NCBI RefSeq assembly: GCF_001269385.1
Contig: NZ_CXOO01000026.1
Location: 1 to 64,000 of the forward strand
DNA from: Limnohabitans sp. DM1
GTDB lineage: Bacteria; Pseudomonadota; Gammaproteobacteria; Burkholderiales; Burkholderiaceae_C
Length of the DNA: 64,000 bases
Direction of reading: 5' to 3'
The notes beneath the pieces were generated by a model that saw only the letters and a list, made by a program, of their open reading frames with translations, searched no databases and was not told the origin of the DNA. The position numbers were made by a program, and so were the translations under genes. This document shows, in pieces, positions 46,164 to 55,646 of the stretch (positions within the stretch are counted from its first letter, which is position 1; each line of letters begins with the position of its first letter).

Positions 46164-46199
46164 GCACCGCACTTCCTTCTGTAGAAGGCCGTGCGGTGC
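46164..46199 (-). promoter_or_regulatory. Leader hairpin upstream of the giant gene
   Basis: The arms GCACCGCAC (46164-46172) and GTGCGGTGC (46191-46199) are perfect complements. Inside them CCTTC (46175-46179) pairs with GAAGG (46184-46188) around a TGTA loop. It lies about 130 bp before the start codon, between the putative promoter and the gene, so it would be in the 5' leader. No T-run follows on the minus strand, so it is not a simple terminator. Confidence 0.55.
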
Positions 46200-46323
46200 C
46201 CCGCTGGTGATGGCATCCGAAATTCACTTTTCACTCATGATTTCGGCGCTTTAAAGCCGGTTTTCGTCATATTTATCGGTTTCAAATTTGATTGGTTTTT
46301 GATATTTTTACCAATTCAAACAT

Positions 46324-46365
46324 GAAGATATCGTCAAAAACGAAAACAAATAACCCCCAATTGGG
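46324..46365 (-). promoter_or_regulatory. Shared bipartite upstream motif, copy 2 (giant adhesin)
   Basis: GAAGATATCG (46324-46333), 20 bases, then CCCCCAATTGGGG (46354-46366), with the palindrome CCCCAATTGGGG inside. Block sequences and spacing equal those of the copy at 11107-11149. The AT-rich flank towards the gene also aligns (TTGG.TTTTTG... about 33 bases before GAAG in both). It lies about 290 bp before the giant start. Confidence 0.6.
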
Positions 46366-46464
46366 GTGCTCCTAATTTTTTCTGCTTTTTTGTGCGATTT
46401 TTGATTTGTTATCAAATTTAAGGTGACGCAGGACCCGGGGCCTTTGGTATTGGTATTTGTATTT

Positions 46465-46490
46465 GTAGGTCGGCGGCTTCAGCCCCGACA
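46465..46490. repeat. Palindromic repeat family A, single copy
   Basis: TGTAGGTCGGCGGCTTCAGC followed by CCCGACA matches the best-conserved family arm, also seen at 334. Confidence 0.75.
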
Positions 46491-46531
46491 CGCTTGTGCG
46501 CCCAGGCCAACACAGAGCAGACGCTTGATTT

Positions 46532-46786
46532 TCAGGACGAGCGGACGTCAGGTGAGCAGTGCAGCTTGGTATTGAGTTCGTCGACCACAGGCGCCCAAGC
46601 GGCATCCAGCACCAAGGCCTCACGCAGAAAGCTGGCCTGCGAAGGCGTCCAAAAGGGCGCGTCGTGCAAGCAGGTGGTGCCGTCCATGATCATATGCGTG
46701 GCAATGAAGCGGTCGATACTGGCGTCATCATTGGCCTCACCCAGTTGCGCAAACAGGGTATGCATGTTCTTTTCAATCAGTTCCAT
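46532..46786 (-). CDS. DUF2789 family protein
   Basis: The 84-residue protein starts at an ATG with AAGGA upstream. The frame extends three codons to a less likely TTG. It reads MELIEKNMHTLFAQLGEAND, then the family core DAPFWTPSQASFLREALVLD and WAPVVDELNTKL. DUF2789 proteins are small, soluble and uncharacterised, and are common in beta- and gammaproteobacteria. No operon partner is evident. Confidence 0.85.
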   Translation of the reverse strand: MELIEKNMHTLFAQLGEANDDASIDRFIATHMIMDGTTCLHDAPFWTPSQASFLREALVLDAAWAPVVDELNTKLHCSPDVRSS

Positions 46787-46949
46787 GGTCAATCCTTGCT
46801 ACAGGTGTGCGCATTGCCGTACCTTGATGGACAACTGCGGCCGGGCAGTCATGACTGAAAATTGGCAGCCAGCTCAGGACTCGCCCAGATGCTACGGCGC
46901 TGACCACCGCAGCCGTGGCCAAGCTCGAGGCATGCCTGTGCCACCCGTT

Positions 46950-47513
46950 TCACAGCGTCTTGCGCTGCACATGCTTTCGCACCCAAGCCACATACTGATC
47001 CACCCATCCCTGCACAAAGCCCAGACTGGCGGCACCGATGTGACCATCTTCTGTCAAGAAGCCTTCTTTGGCGTGGATAAAGGCTTCAGGTTGCCCCATC
47101 GTGGGCACATTCAGATAGGCCAGAATATTGCGCAAATGCTGCTGCGCCAGTGCCGTGCCCAGGACACCCACAGAGGCTCCGAGCACGCCTGCTGGTTTGC
47201 CGTCCCACACGCTTTGGCCATAGGGGCGTGATGCATGGTCAATCAGGTTTTTCAGCACACCGGGAATCGAACGGTTGTATTCCGGTGTGACAAACAACAG
47301 GCCATGCGCCGACTGGATTTGCGACTTCACACGCAAGACCGAAGCGGCCTGGTGGTCGTCATCGTCTTGGTTGTATGGCGGCAAGTCATCGAATTTGACC
47401 TGAGTGAAACTGAAGTCAGTCGGCGCCAATTGGACCAAGGCATCAGCCAACTTTTGATTGAGCGAATCGCGACGAAGGCTGCCGACAATGACGGCAATGT
47501 AGAGGGTGTTCAT
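46950..47513 (-). CDS. NADPH-dependent FMN reductase (chromate/quinone reductase-like)
   Basis: The 187-residue flavodoxin-like protein has the FMN phosphate-binding loop VGSLRRDSLNQKLA near its start and the family signature FVTPEYNRSIPGVLKNLIDH. These enzymes reduce FMN, quinones or chromate with NAD(P)H. ATG 47513 is chosen because homologous sequence begins at MNTLYIAVIVGS. The longer frame is out of character. It lies 31 bp downstream of the ferritin-like gene on the same strand, so the two may be co-transcribed as a redox or iron stress unit. Confidence 0.9.
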   Translation of the reverse strand: MNTLYIAVIVGSLRRDSLNQKLADALVQLAPTDFSFTQVKFDDLPPYNQDDDDHQAASVLRVKSQIQSAHGLLFVTPEYNRSIPGVLKNLIDHASRPYGQSVWDGKPAGVLGASVGVLGTALAQQHLRNILAYLNVPTMGQPEAFIHAKEGFLTEDGHIGAASLGFVQGWVDQYVAWVRKHVQRKTL

Positions 47514-47544
47514 GGAGAGGTCCTGTGCCATGCAATCGGACGGC

Positions 47545-48078
47545 TTACATGCCGCTGAGCAGACTGGCCAAATCGTCGGCATGCTCCTCTTCCACGGCGA
47601 GGATGCGCTTGAGCATGTCGCTGGTGGTGGAGTCTTTATCGCCAATGCTTTGGATGGTCTCGCGGTAGCTGTGAATGGCGATGCGTTCGGCCACCAGGTT
47701 TTCGCGGATCATGTCCTCCAAGTCGGCGCCGACTTTGTATTCGGCATGACTTTGATCTTCCAGATTTTGCGGCGCAAAGTCAGGTTCACCCCCCAGCTGC
47801 ACGATGCGCGCAGCCAGGCTGTCGGCGTGGGCCAGTTCCTCGTTGGAATGCGCCAAAAATTCATCAGCCACTGCACGGGAGTGGATACCCCTGGCCATGA
47901 AGTAATGGCGCCGATAACGCAACACACACACCAACTCTGTGGCCAGCGACTGGTTGAGTTGTTTGAGCAACTCAAGACGGTCGGCTTCGTAATCTGCCGT
48001 CACGGCACCTTGCTCAAGATGTTTGCGGGCCTCGCGGCGCATGTCCTTGATCTCGGTGATATTGGATTTATTCGACAT
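47545..48078 (-). CDS. Bacterioferritin/ferritin-like domain protein
   Basis: The 177-residue four-helix protein starts at an ATG preceded by GAGAAG. Iron-site residues appear in helices as ATELVCVLRYRRHYF, SNEELAHADSLAARIVQLGG, LVAERIAIHSYRETI and VEEEHADDLASLL, which is the E...ExxH arrangement of ferritin-like proteins twice over. It probably stores or detoxifies iron. It could also be a non-haem bacterioferritin-like or DPS-like protein. It diverges from the small gene and fumC. Confidence 0.9.
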   Translation of the reverse strand: MSNKSNITEIKDMRREARKHLEQGAVTADYEADRLELLKQLNQSLATELVCVLRYRRHYFMARGIHSRAVADEFLAHSNEELAHADSLAARIVQLGGEPDFAPQNLEDQSHAEYKVGADLEDMIRENLVAERIAIHSYRETIQSIGDKDSTTSDMLKRILAVEEEHADDLASLLSGM

Positions 48079-48179
48079 GATCTTCTCGCTGAGTAAAAGC
48101 CTCACTCTGCAACAGAGCGTTCATAGGCACCGTGCGGCAGCGAACCGACTTGCAGTTTGAGCAATGCGCCAATGACATC

Positions 48180-48341
48180 ATGCAAACCCCAAAACCTGCC
48201 CCTGATTTAGGCACCGAAACACCGACGCCCGAGCGTGATCAGCCTGGTCAAGCCCCAGTGACCCCGCAAGAGCCCGATTTTCCAGAGCGCCATGATGACC
48301 CTGAACAAGCTGAGGAGCTGGAGCGCCAGCAAGACGCATGA
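48180..48341 (+). CDS. Small acidic, proline-rich hypothetical protein
   Basis: The 53-residue frame (MQTPKPAPDLGTETPTPERD to EELERQQDA) is rich in Pro, Glu, Asp and Gln and probably disordered. Its stop overlaps the fumC start as ATGA at 48338-48341, so the two are translationally coupled. A GTG at 48132 would give a longer 69-residue form, but the added part looks unlike a coding region. The function is unknown. Confidence 0.6.
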   Translation: MQTPKPAPDLGTETPTPERDQPGQAPVTPQEPDFPERHDDPEQAEELERQQDA

Positions 48342-49699
48342 GGGCCACCCGCACAGAATCCGATAGCTTCGGCGCACTGGAGATTGCAGCCGATGCACTT
48401 TGGGGTGTGCACACCGAGCGCAGCTTGCGCTTTTTCAATATCGGCACGCAGCGCATGCCGCTGGAAATCATCCACGCGATGGCGCACATCAAGGCGGCGG
48501 CGGCCACAGTCAACGCGCAGCTGGGCCTGCTTGATGAGACCCAGGCATTGGCCATCACGGCGGCCGCTCAGCGCATTACCGCAGCGCAACTCGATCACGC
48601 CTTTCCCCTCTCGGTGTGGCAAACCGGCTCCGGCACGCAAAGTCACATGAATGTGAACGAAGTCATCGCCACACTCGCCAAACAAGCCGGAGTGACCGTG
48701 CACGCAAACGACGATGTCAACCTGGGCCAGTCATCCAACGATGTCTTTCCCTCGGCCATGCATATCGCCGTGCTACAACTGACTCACAGCAAGCTTTTGC
48801 CTGCGCTCAATGCTTTGCATGAAGCCTGGCTGGAAAAAGCCGTGGCCTTCAAGGATCTGGCCAAAGTGGGTCGCACACATTTGCAAGATGCCGTCCCCAT
48901 CACACTGGGTCAGGAATTCAGTGGCTATGCAGCGCAACTGGCCCTGTGTCAGGACAGCATTCACCATGCCTTGGACGGGGTGTGTGCGCTGGCCATAGGC
49001 GCAACGGCCGTGGGCACGGGTCTGAATACGCATCCGGAATTTGGCAGCCGCGTGGCCAGTTTGCTGGCCACACAACTTCGCCTGCCACTGCGCCAGTCCA
49101 GCAATTTGTTTGCAGCCTTGGCCGGACATGAAGCGCTGGTGGCGCTGCATGGCAGCCTGCGCATGCTGGCCATCGCTTTGAACAAAATCGGCAACGACAT
49201 CCGCCTCATGGGCAGCGGCCCACGCGCAGGCCTGGGTGAGCTGCTGCTGCCGCAAAATGAAGCCGGCAGTTCCATCATGCCGGGCAAAGTCAACCCGACC
49301 CAAGTCGAAGCCCTGTGCATGGTCTGCGCTCAAGTCATGGGGCATGACGTGGCGATTGGCATTGCAGCCAGCCAAGGCCAGCTGGAACTGAACGTCTACA
49401 AACCCTTGATCGCCATGAATGTGCTCGACAGCATCCGGTTGCTGGCCGATGCCATGCACAGTTTCAACGTGCATTGCTTGGCAGGCCTGAAAGCCAACAT
49501 GCCACAACTGGCCCATAACCTGGAGAGGTCACTGATGCTGGTCACCGCCTTGAGCCCCCATATCGGCTACGACCGCGCGGCACAGATTGCCAAGCTGGCC
49601 CAGCAAGAAGGCACCACGCTTCGCGAGACTGCGCTCCAGTTGGGCGCGGTCACGGCGCAGCAGTTTGATGAATGGGTCGATCCGCGCGGCATGTTGTAA
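48338..49699 (+). CDS. fumC: Class II fumarate hydratase
   Basis: The 453-residue protein interconverts fumarate and L-malate in the TCA cycle. It carries the superfamily signature GSSIMPGKVNPTQVEA with the catalytic serine loop (about residue 307), TGSGTQSHMNVNEV (most relatives have N instead of H), the LGQSSNDVFPSAMH substrate segment and the VGRTHLQDAVPITLGQE motif with the catalytic His. Length is normal for FumC. It is iron-free and oxygen-stable. It follows the small acidic gene with an ATGA overlap and ends 95 bp before the tRNA terminator. Confidence 0.95.
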   Translation: MRATRTESDSFGALEIAADALWGVHTERSLRFFNIGTQRMPLEIIHAMAHIKAAAATVNAQLGLLDETQALAITAAAQRITAAQLDHAFPLSVWQTGSGTQSHMNVNEVIATLAKQAGVTVHANDDVNLGQSSNDVFPSAMHIAVLQLTHSKLLPALNALHEAWLEKAVAFKDLAKVGRTHLQDAVPITLGQEFSGYAAQLALCQDSIHHALDGVCALAIGATAVGTGLNTHPEFGSRVASLLATQLRLPLRQSSNLFAALAGHEALVALHGSLRMLAIALNKIGNDIRLMGSGPRAGLGELLLPQNEAGSSIMPGKVNPTQVEALCMVCAQVMGHDVAIGIAASQGQLELNVYKPLIAMNVLDSIRLLADAMHSFNVHCLAGLKANMPQLAHNLERSLMLVTALSPHIGYDRAAQIAKLAQQEGTTLRETALQLGAVTAQQFDEWVDPRGML

Positions 49700-49794
49700 A
49701 GAACCCCTGGCAATAGCCCACACACAGAAGACGTCGTTTTCGTGCGCCAATAAAGACCAACAAAGTGACCTAAGCTTTTGCTTTTATCCATAAA

Positions 49795-49830
49795 CAAAAA
49801 ACCCCGCTGAATAATTGCATTCAGCGGGGT
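49795..49830 (-). terminator. Rho-independent terminator after tRNA-Ser
   Basis: On the minus strand the perfect stem CCCCGCTGAA/TTCAGCGGGG (arms at 49802-49811 and 49820-49829) is followed by a T-run at 49796-49801. It ends the transcript that contains the tRNA. From the other side it may also stop fumC readthrough. Confidence 0.88.
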
Positions 49831-49835
49831 ATGTT

Positions 49836-49928
49836 TGGCGGAAACGGAGGGATTCGAACCCTCGATGAGGCTCTACACCCCATACTCCCTTAGCAGGGGA
49901 GCACCTTCGGCCACTCGGTCACGTTTCC
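49836..49928 (-). tRNA. tRNA-Ser (anticodon GCU)
   Basis: The 93-nt gene encodes its CCA end. The acceptor stem GGAAACG pairs with CGTTTCC, the anticodon loop CTGCTAA gives GCU (complement AGC at 49892-49894), and the T-arm has GGTTCGAATCC. The long variable arm between the anticodon and T stems is typical of serine tRNAs. It reads AGU and AGC codons. It lies 18 bp past the end of lysC on the same strand. Confidence 0.97.
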
Positions 49929-49946
49929 AGCAGGTCAAATTATAGC

Positions 49947-51209
49947 TCAGGCTTGGTCCAAGTCGAAGGCTTTGTGCAAGGCGCGCACTGCCAATTCCAT
50001 GTATTTTTCATCGATCACGACCGAGGTCTTGATTTCCGAGGTGGAGATCATCTGGATGTTGATGCCCTCTTCGCTCAGGCTGCGGAACATCTTGCTGGCC
50101 ACGCCCACATGGCTGCGCATGCCGATGCCGACGATGGACACCTTGCAGATCTTGGCGTCACCCGCCACTTCGGCGGCGCCCAGTGCGGGCAAGACTTTTT
50201 CCTTCAAAAGATCAATGGTCTTGGCATAGTCATTGCGGTGCACGGTGAAGCTGAAGTCGGTCTTGCCGTCTTTGCTCAGGTTCTGGATGATCACGTCCAC
50301 TTCGATGTTGGCATCGGCCACAGCGCCCAGAATTTGGTAGGCGATGCCGGGCTTGTCGGGCACGCCCAACACGGAGATTTTGGCTTCGTCGCGGTTGAAT
50401 GCGATGCCGGAAACGACGGCTTGTTCCATTTGTTCGTCTTCCTCAAAAGTGATCAGGGTGCCGGATGCGGCTTCTTCATTGATGTCGATGTCCCAGGGCG
50501 TGAAGCTCGACAGCACGCGCATGGGCACTTTGTATTTGCCCGCAAACTCCACCGAGCGGATTTGCAGGACTTTGGAGCCGAGCGATGCCATCTCGAGCAT
50601 TTCTTCAAAGCTGACAGTGTGCAGGCGGCGCGCTTCGGGAACCACGCGGGGGTCAGTGGTGTAGACGCCGTCCACATCGGTGTAGATCAGGCATTCGTCG
50701 GCCTTGAGGGCAGCAGCCACGGCCACAGCCGAGGTGTCAGAGCCGCCACGGCCGAGCGTGGTGATGTTTCCGTTGTCGTCCACGCCCTGAAAGCCCGTGA
50801 TGATCACGACTTTGCCCGCATTCAGGTCACCGCGCACGCGCGCATCGTCAATCGATTCGATGCGGGCTTTGGTGAAGGCACTGTTGGTCTTGATGGCCAC
50901 TTGCCAGCCCGCGTAGCTGACCGAAGGCTGGCCTTCAGATTGCAGCGCAATGGCCAACAAGGCCGACGAAGCCTGCTCGCCCGTAGAGGCCAGCATGTCG
51001 AGTTCGCGGCTGTAGGCATCGCCGGGTTTGGCGGGGGCCAGATCTTTGGCCAGTCCAAGCAGGCGGTTGGTTTCGCCGCTCATGGCGCTGGGCACCACCA
51101 CGATCTGGTGGCCAGCACGGGCCCATTTGGCCACGCGCTTGGCGACATTGCGGATGCGCTCGGTCGAGCCCATCGAGGTGCCGCCGTATTTGTGAACGAT
51201 CAAAGCCAT
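49947..51209 (-). CDS. lysC: Aspartate kinase
   Basis: The 420-residue enzyme phosphorylates aspartate as the first step to lysine, threonine, methionine and diaminopimelate. The start [15 protein letters not shown] is the standard beginning of this family and ATG 51209 is chosen for that. Later motifs are [33 protein letters not shown] and two ACT domains in the C-terminal third ([20 protein letters not shown] and [20 protein letters not shown]), which bind feedback inhibitors. It is the last protein gene of the cysS-alkA-accA-tilS-lysC run. Confidence 0.96.
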   Translation of the reverse strand: MALIVHKYGGTSMGSTERIRNVAKRVAKWARAGHQIVVVPSAMSGETNRLLGLAKDLAPAKPGDAYSRELDMLASTGEQASSALLAIALQSEGQPSVSYAGWQVAIKTNSAFTKARIESIDDARVRGDLNAGKVVIITGFQGVDDNGNITTLGRGGSDTSAVAVAAALKADECLIYTDVDGVYTTDPRVVPEARRLHTVSFEEMLEMASLGSKVLQIRSVEFAGKYKVPMRVLSSFTPWDIDINEEAASGTLITFEEDEQMEQAVVSGIAFNRDEAKISVLGVPDKPGIAYQILGAVADANIEVDVIIQNLSKDGKTDFSFTVHRNDYAKTIDLLKEKVLPALGAAEVAGDAKICKVSIVGIGMRSHVGVASKMFRSLSEEGINIQMISTSEIKTSVVIDEKYMELAVRALHKAFDLDQA

Positions 51210-51355
51210 GTGTCGTTTATGAATAGAGGATGACAGCGGGTGCACGCCTTCAAAGCCCGCACCGCAAAAATTTGAGAGGGCTTTGGCCCCAGCAAAACCC
51301 AAAGATTGTAGCAACCGCACACACAGATTTTGCTGACAAACCATGACCCCGGCAA

Positions 51356-52300
51356 TCAAGTTGCATGCCAAACCAGAAAGGCCTCCTCTCGCCTGACAAA
51401 GCCCTGCCCCACTTTCAGGTGCAGGCGATGGCCCCGGGTGGTGCATGCGGCCACCTGGTCGAGCAGTTCATGGAGCTGGGCCGTGCTGGGGGTAGTGGCA
51501 TGTTGACTGCGCAGCCAGTGGCGCAGCACCAAAGCCTGGCGCGGGCGACTGAGCAACTGCAAGGCGGCAATGCGCGGCGGCACGCCCAAGAGTACCAAGT
51601 CTTGCTCCGCCACCTCGTTCAAAACCTCTTGGGCCTGCGCCGCATGGGCAGCGCTGCGGGCAAAGGTGTCGCGAAAAGCAGGCAGGGCTTCGGCCAGTGC
51701 AGGCAGCACTTGCGCTCGGATGCGGTTGCGCGTGAATTGCGTACAGGTGTTGCTGGGGTCTTCGATCCAGGCTTGGCCTTGCGTGGTCAGCCACTGGCGC
51801 AAAACGGCACCTGGCACTGCCAACAAAGGCCGATGCCAATGCAGGCCCAGCCGCTGCCAGTTCGCAGGCATGCTGGCCAGCCCCGGCAAACCGGCACCAC
51901 GAGACAAGGCAATCAGCAAAGTCTCCACTTGGTCGTCTGCATGTTGGGCAAGCGCAATGTCCCGGACCTCGGGCCATTCGGTATGCACCGCTTCGGCAAG
52001 CGCCTGGTAACGGGCTTTGCGGGCCGCGTCTTCGGGGCTTTGCCCGGGGACATTTGCGGCCTGAACCCGACGCACAGCCAGGGGCACCTTCATTTGCTGG
52101 CAAAGCGCCTGGCAATGGCGCTCGAAATCATCGGCGGCCGCTTGCAGGCCATGGTGGATATGCACCGCCCTCACCAGCCCCGGCCAGCGCTGAGCGCAGG
52201 CCAACAACAAGGCGGTGGAATCAGCCCCGCCGCTGTAGGCCACCGCAAAAGGAAGGCCTGGGCTGAATGCAGCCAGGGCCTGTTCCAGGGATTGCGCCAT
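51356..52300 (-). CDS. tilS: tRNA(Ile)-lysidine synthetase
   Basis: The 314-residue enzyme attaches lysine to C34 of tRNA-Ile(CAU), so that it reads AUA. The PP-loop motif AYSGGADSTALLLAC lies at residues 19-33, with HIHHGLQAAADDFERHC and LAQHADDQVETLLI following, as in the N-type ATP pyrophosphatase fold. The C-terminal substrate domain is short, as in many betaproteobacteria. It is 29 bp downstream of accA. Confidence 0.94.
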   Translation of the reverse strand: MAQSLEQALAAFSPGLPFAVAYSGGADSTALLLACAQRWPGLVRAVHIHHGLQAAADDFERHCQALCQQMKVPLAVRRVQAANVPGQSPEDAARKARYQALAEAVHTEWPEVRDIALAQHADDQVETLLIALSRGAGLPGLASMPANWQRLGLHWHRPLLAVPGAVLRQWLTTQGQAWIEDPSNTCTQFTRNRIRAQVLPALAEALPAFRDTFARSAAHAAQAQEVLNEVAEQDLVLLGVPPRIAALQLLSRPRQALVLRHWLRSQHATTPSTAQLHELLDQVAACTTRGHRLHLKVGQGFVRREEAFLVWHAT

Positions 52301-52329
52301 GTGTGCAGCCCGAAGGCTCAGCTCAGCGT

Positions 52330-53304
52330 TTACTTGCCCGCTTTGGTGTCGGTGAAGCGCCCATAGCTGTTCAGGCGCTCATACCGACGCTCTTGAAGTT
52401 CTTTGGGCTTAAGGTCGGCCAATTGGCGCCAGGCGTCGCCCAAGGCACGTTTGAGGAAAGAGACCATTTGCGCGGGGTCTCGGTGTGCGCCGCCCACAGG
52501 CTCGTTGACGATTTTGTCCACCAGACCCAAAGCCTTGAGGCGGTGCGCCGTGATGCCCAAAGCCTCAGCAGCCACCTCGGCTTTTTCGCTGGTTTTCCAC
52601 AAGATGGAAGCGCAGCCTTCCGGGCTGATCACCGAATAAACGGAATACTGCAGCATCAGCACCTGATCGGCCACCGAAATGGCCAGCGCTCCGCCGGAGC
52701 CGCCTTCGCCAATGATGGTGGTGATGATGGGCACCTCCAGCTGGGCCATCTCGAAGATGTTGCGGCCAATGGCTTCGGACTGGCCACGCTCTTCTGCGTC
52801 GATGCCGGGGTAGGCACCGGGCGTGTCCACAAAAGTGAACACGGGCAGTTTGAATTTTTCAGCTGTCTTCATGAGCCGCAAGGCTTTGCGGTAGCCCTCG
52901 GGCTTGCTCATGCCGAAGTTGCGCAGGGCGCGCTCTTTGGTGTCTCGGCCTTTTTGCTGCCCCAGCACCATGCAAGCCTGGCCATTGAAACGCGCCAGCC
53001 CACCCACGATGGACAAGTCATCGGCAAAGTGACGATCCCCGTGCATCTCGACAAAGTCGGTGAAGATGCCGTTGATGTAGTCCAGCGTGTAAGGGCGCTC
53101 GGGATGGCGCGAGATTTTGGTGACCTGCCAGGGAGTCAGGTCACTGTAGATGTCTTTGGTCAGTTGCTGGCTTTTCTTGCTCAGCTGGTCAATTTCAAGG
53201 GTGATGTCCACCGCCGATTCGCTTTGCACATAGCGCAGCTCTTCGATCTTGGCTTCGAGTTCGGCAACGGGTTGCTCGAAGTCGAGAAATGTTCTTTTGG
53301 CCAA
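52330..53304 (-). CDS. accA: Acetyl-CoA carboxylase carboxyltransferase subunit alpha
   Basis: The 324-residue protein forms, with AccD, the carboxyltransferase that makes malonyl-CoA for fatty acid synthesis. Motifs include [18 protein letters not shown] at the start, [20 protein letters not shown] and [14 protein letters not shown]. The start codon is a TTG with a strong GAGGAG six bases upstream, and homologous sequence begins right there ([11 protein letters not shown]). Confidence 0.96.
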   Translation of the reverse strand: MAKRTFLDFEQPVAELEAKIEELRYVQSESAVDITLEIDQLSKKSQQLTKDIYSDLTPWQVTKISRHPERPYTLDYINGIFTDFVEMHGDRHFADDLSIVGGLARFNGQACMVLGQQKGRDTKERALRNFGMSKPEGYRKALRLMKTAEKFKLPVFTFVDTPGAYPGIDAEERGQSEAIGRNIFEMAQLEVPIITTIIGEGGSGGALAISVADQVLMLQYSVYSVISPEGCASILWKTSEKAEVAAEALGITAHRLKALGLVDKIVNEPVGGAHRDPAQMVSFLKRALGDAWRQLADLKPKELQERRYERLNSYGRFTDTKAGK

Positions 53305-53348
53305 GTTTTACTCCTCAGTTAATCATCTCAAGGGCAGCTGCCCCAAGT

Positions 53349-53996
53349 TCAATACGCCACCGGCACGGGGTCCAGCGAGCGCCAAATATACCAAGTTGCC
53401 ACGGTGCAATAGGGGCTCCAGGCCTGGGCCACTTCGCGGGCATCGCTGCGGCTGACGGGTTCACCCGAAAAATAGTTCTGGCTGATGCCATTGATCAGAC
53501 CCACATCGTCGAGCGGCAACACATTCGGACGCATCAGGTGAAAGATCAGGAACATCTCGGCCGTCCAGCGGCCAATGCCACGGATGGCCACCAGCTCATC
53601 AATGATGGCCTCGTCGTCCATTTCTTGCCAATTTTTGACATGCACCGTGCCCGAGCTGAAGTGCACAGCCAGATCCACCAGGTACTCGACCTTGCGTGCC
53701 GACAAACCGGCCGCGCGCATGTCGTCCACCTTGAGCTTGAGCACGCCCGCAGGCGTCAATTTCTTGGACAGGACCGTAAAGCGGTCCCAGACCGACTGCG
53801 CGGCCTTGACGGAGATTTGCTGGCCCACGATGGAGCGCGCCAGCGTGACAAAAGCATCACCACGCGTCTCCAGAATGGCGCTGCCAAACTGGGGGATGAG
53901 TTTTTTCATCACCCGGTCTTTTTTGGACAAGTGGGTACACGCTTGCGCCCAATAGTCGGGCGTGACCGGGGTCACAGCAGTGGCGACAGCACTCAC
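53349..53996 (-). CDS. DNA-3-methyladenine glycosylase (AlkA-type, HhH-GPD)
   Basis: The 215-residue base-excision enzyme has [19 protein letters not shown], the helix-hairpin-helix [15 protein letters not shown], and the catalytic aspartate in [13 protein letters not shown]. It removes alkylated purines from DNA. Its GTG start overlaps the cysS stop codon (GTGA), so translation is coupled. It lacks the N-terminal beta domain of E. coli AlkA, as is usual for short bacterial forms. Confidence 0.93.
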   Translation of the reverse strand: MSAVATAVTPVTPDYWAQACTHLSKKDRVMKKLIPQFGSAILETRGDAFVTLARSIVGQQISVKAAQSVWDRFTVLSKKLTPAGVLKLKVDDMRAAGLSARKVEYLVDLAVHFSSGTVHVKNWQEMDDEAIIDELVAIRGIGRWTAEMFLIFHLMRPNVLPLDDVGLINGISQNYFSGEPVSRSDAREVAQAWSPYCTVATWYIWRSLDPVPVAY

Positions 53997-55378
53997 TGAG
54001 CGGCCTCCCAGGTCGTGCCGCTTGCGGAGTCCTTGAGCACGATGCCTTGGGCCAGCAAGTCGTTGCGGATGCGGTCGGCCTCGGCAAAGTTCTTGGCTTT
54101 CTTGGCATCGGCACGGGCCTGAATGTTCGCCTGAATGGCCGCTTCATCGAGACCGGCACCGGCTTGCAAATAGGTGGTGGGATCGGTTTGCAGCAAGCCC
54201 AGCACACCGCCCAGCGCCTTGAGCAAGCCTGCGCGTTCGGCAGACTGGCTGCGGTTGACCTCGCTGGCCAGCTCAAACAGGACAGACACCGCTTCGGGCG
54301 TGCCAAAGTCTTCGTCCATGGCGGCCTTGAAGCGGGCCGCCATCGGCTCTGTCCAATCCATCTGCACCGGGGCAGGCGGCACAGCCTGCAGTGCGGTGTA
54401 GAGGCGCTTCAAAGCGCCTTTGGCATCGTTCAAATGCACATCGCTGTAATTGAGCGGGCTGCGGTAGTGGCTGCGCACCACGAAAAAGCGCACGGTTTCG
54501 GCGTCAAATTCCTTGAGCACATCGCGGATGGTGAAGAAGTTGCCCAGGCTCTTGGACATCTTTTCGTTGTCCACATTGATGAAACCGTTGTGCATCCAAA
54601 AGCGTGCCAAGAGCTTGCCGCTTGCGCCTTCGCTTTGCGCGATTTCGTTTTCATGGTGAGGAAACTGCAAATCTGCGCCGCCGCCGTGGATGTCGAAGGT
54701 CTCACCCAAGAGCTGGCAGCTCATGGCCGAGCATTCAATGTGCCAGCCCGGGCGACCCATGCCAAATTCGCTGTCCCATTTGCAATCTTCGGGCTCGGAG
54801 GGCTTGGCCGACTTCCAGAGCACGAAGTCCAGCGGGTCGTGTTTGCCGCCCTCTTCGGTGTTGACCGCCACACGCTCGCCCGCATTCAACTCGTCCAGCG
54901 ACTTGCCCGACAGCTTGCCGTAGCCCGGAAATTTGCGCACAGCGTAGTTGACATCGCCATTGCCTGCGCGATAGGCCAGGCCCTTTTGCTCCAGGGTGTG
55001 GATCATGCCCAGCATCTGGGGCACGTAATCGGTGGCCCGGGGCTCGAATTGGGGGCGCTCGATGCCCAAGGCGTCGGCGTCCTGGTGCAGCGCGTCGATC
55101 ATGCGGTCGGTCAGGCTGCGGATGGTCTCGCCGTTGTCCAAGGCCCGTTTGATGATCTTGTCGTCGATGTCGGTGATGTTGCGCACATACGTCACATTCA
55201 GGCCGCTGGCCTTGAGCCAGCGCTGCACCACGTCAAACGCGATCATCGAGCGGGCATGGCCCAAATGGCAAAGGTCGTACACCGTCATGCCGCAAACGTA
55301 CATGCGCACATGGCCAGGCTCAATGGGCAAAAACTCGGAAACACTGCGGGTCAGTGTGTTGAAAATGCGCAGACTCAT
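53993..55378 (-). CDS. cysS: Cysteinyl-tRNA synthetase
   Basis: The 461-residue class I synthetase has the HIGH-like HLGHARSM (about residues 37-44), the KMSKSLGNF loop (about 270), and zinc ligands in [17 protein letters not shown] and [10 protein letters not shown]. It attaches cysteine to tRNA-Cys. It is the first gene of the alkA-accA-tilS-lysC cluster and diverges from a TPR gene across a 268 bp gap (55379-55646), which holds the promoters and no other recognisable feature. Confidence 0.97.
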   Translation of the reverse strand: MSLRIFNTLTRSVSEFLPIEPGHVRMYVCGMTVYDLCHLGHARSMIAFDVVQRWLKASGLNVTYVRNITDIDDKIIKRALDNGETIRSLTDRMIDALHQDADALGIERPQFEPRATDYVPQMLGMIHTLEQKGLAYRAGNGDVNYAVRKFPGYGKLSGKSLDELNAGERVAVNTEEGGKHDPLDFVLWKSAKPSEPEDCKWDSEFGMGRPGWHIECSAMSCQLLGETFDIHGGGADLQFPHHENEIAQSEGASGKLLARFWMHNGFINVDNEKMSKSLGNFFTIRDVLKEFDAETVRFFVVRSHYRSPLNYSDVHLNDAKGALKRLYTALQAVPPAPVQMDWTEPMAARFKAAMDEDFGTPEAVSVLFELASEVNRSQSAERAGLLKALGGVLGLLQTDPTTYLQAGAGLDEAAIQANIQARADAKKAKNFAEADRIRNDLLAQGIVLKDSASGTTWEAAQ

Positions 55379-55646
55379 GTCAAAACAAGGTTCGGAATAT
55401 AAAAACCATCACAGCAGCCCATCAGCCACACAGGCAGGCCATTCAGCAAAAATCACAGGGGATGGGGCTCAAAACGGATACCAAGAGGGTGCGCTCCAGA
55501 CGCTGTGACACCCACTGTTGTGCAGCTTGGGGGCATTCGGGCCTCCGCTACAATGACCTTCCAGTATATCCCCGACAGGTGGCCTCAACACCTGAATCGC
55601 CCACCGCCCCGATCCGTCCTGATCACGCCTTCGACCCATTCCCTGC

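Larger units (their letters stand above)
46034..46531. other. Upstream region of the giant gene (promoter, leader hairpin, repeat)
   Basis: The gap holds no gene. From the giant start outward lie a leader hairpin (46164-46199), an AT-rich promoter-like segment (46255-46320), the shared bipartite motif (46324-46365), a long AT stretch (46372-46425) and a family A palindrome (46465-46490). Confidence 0.7.

Noticed and set aside
49953..51233. Plus-strand 426-residue frame opposite lysC
   Set aside because: It is a His/Gly/Ala-rich shadow with no family resemblance. lysC is certain on the other strand.
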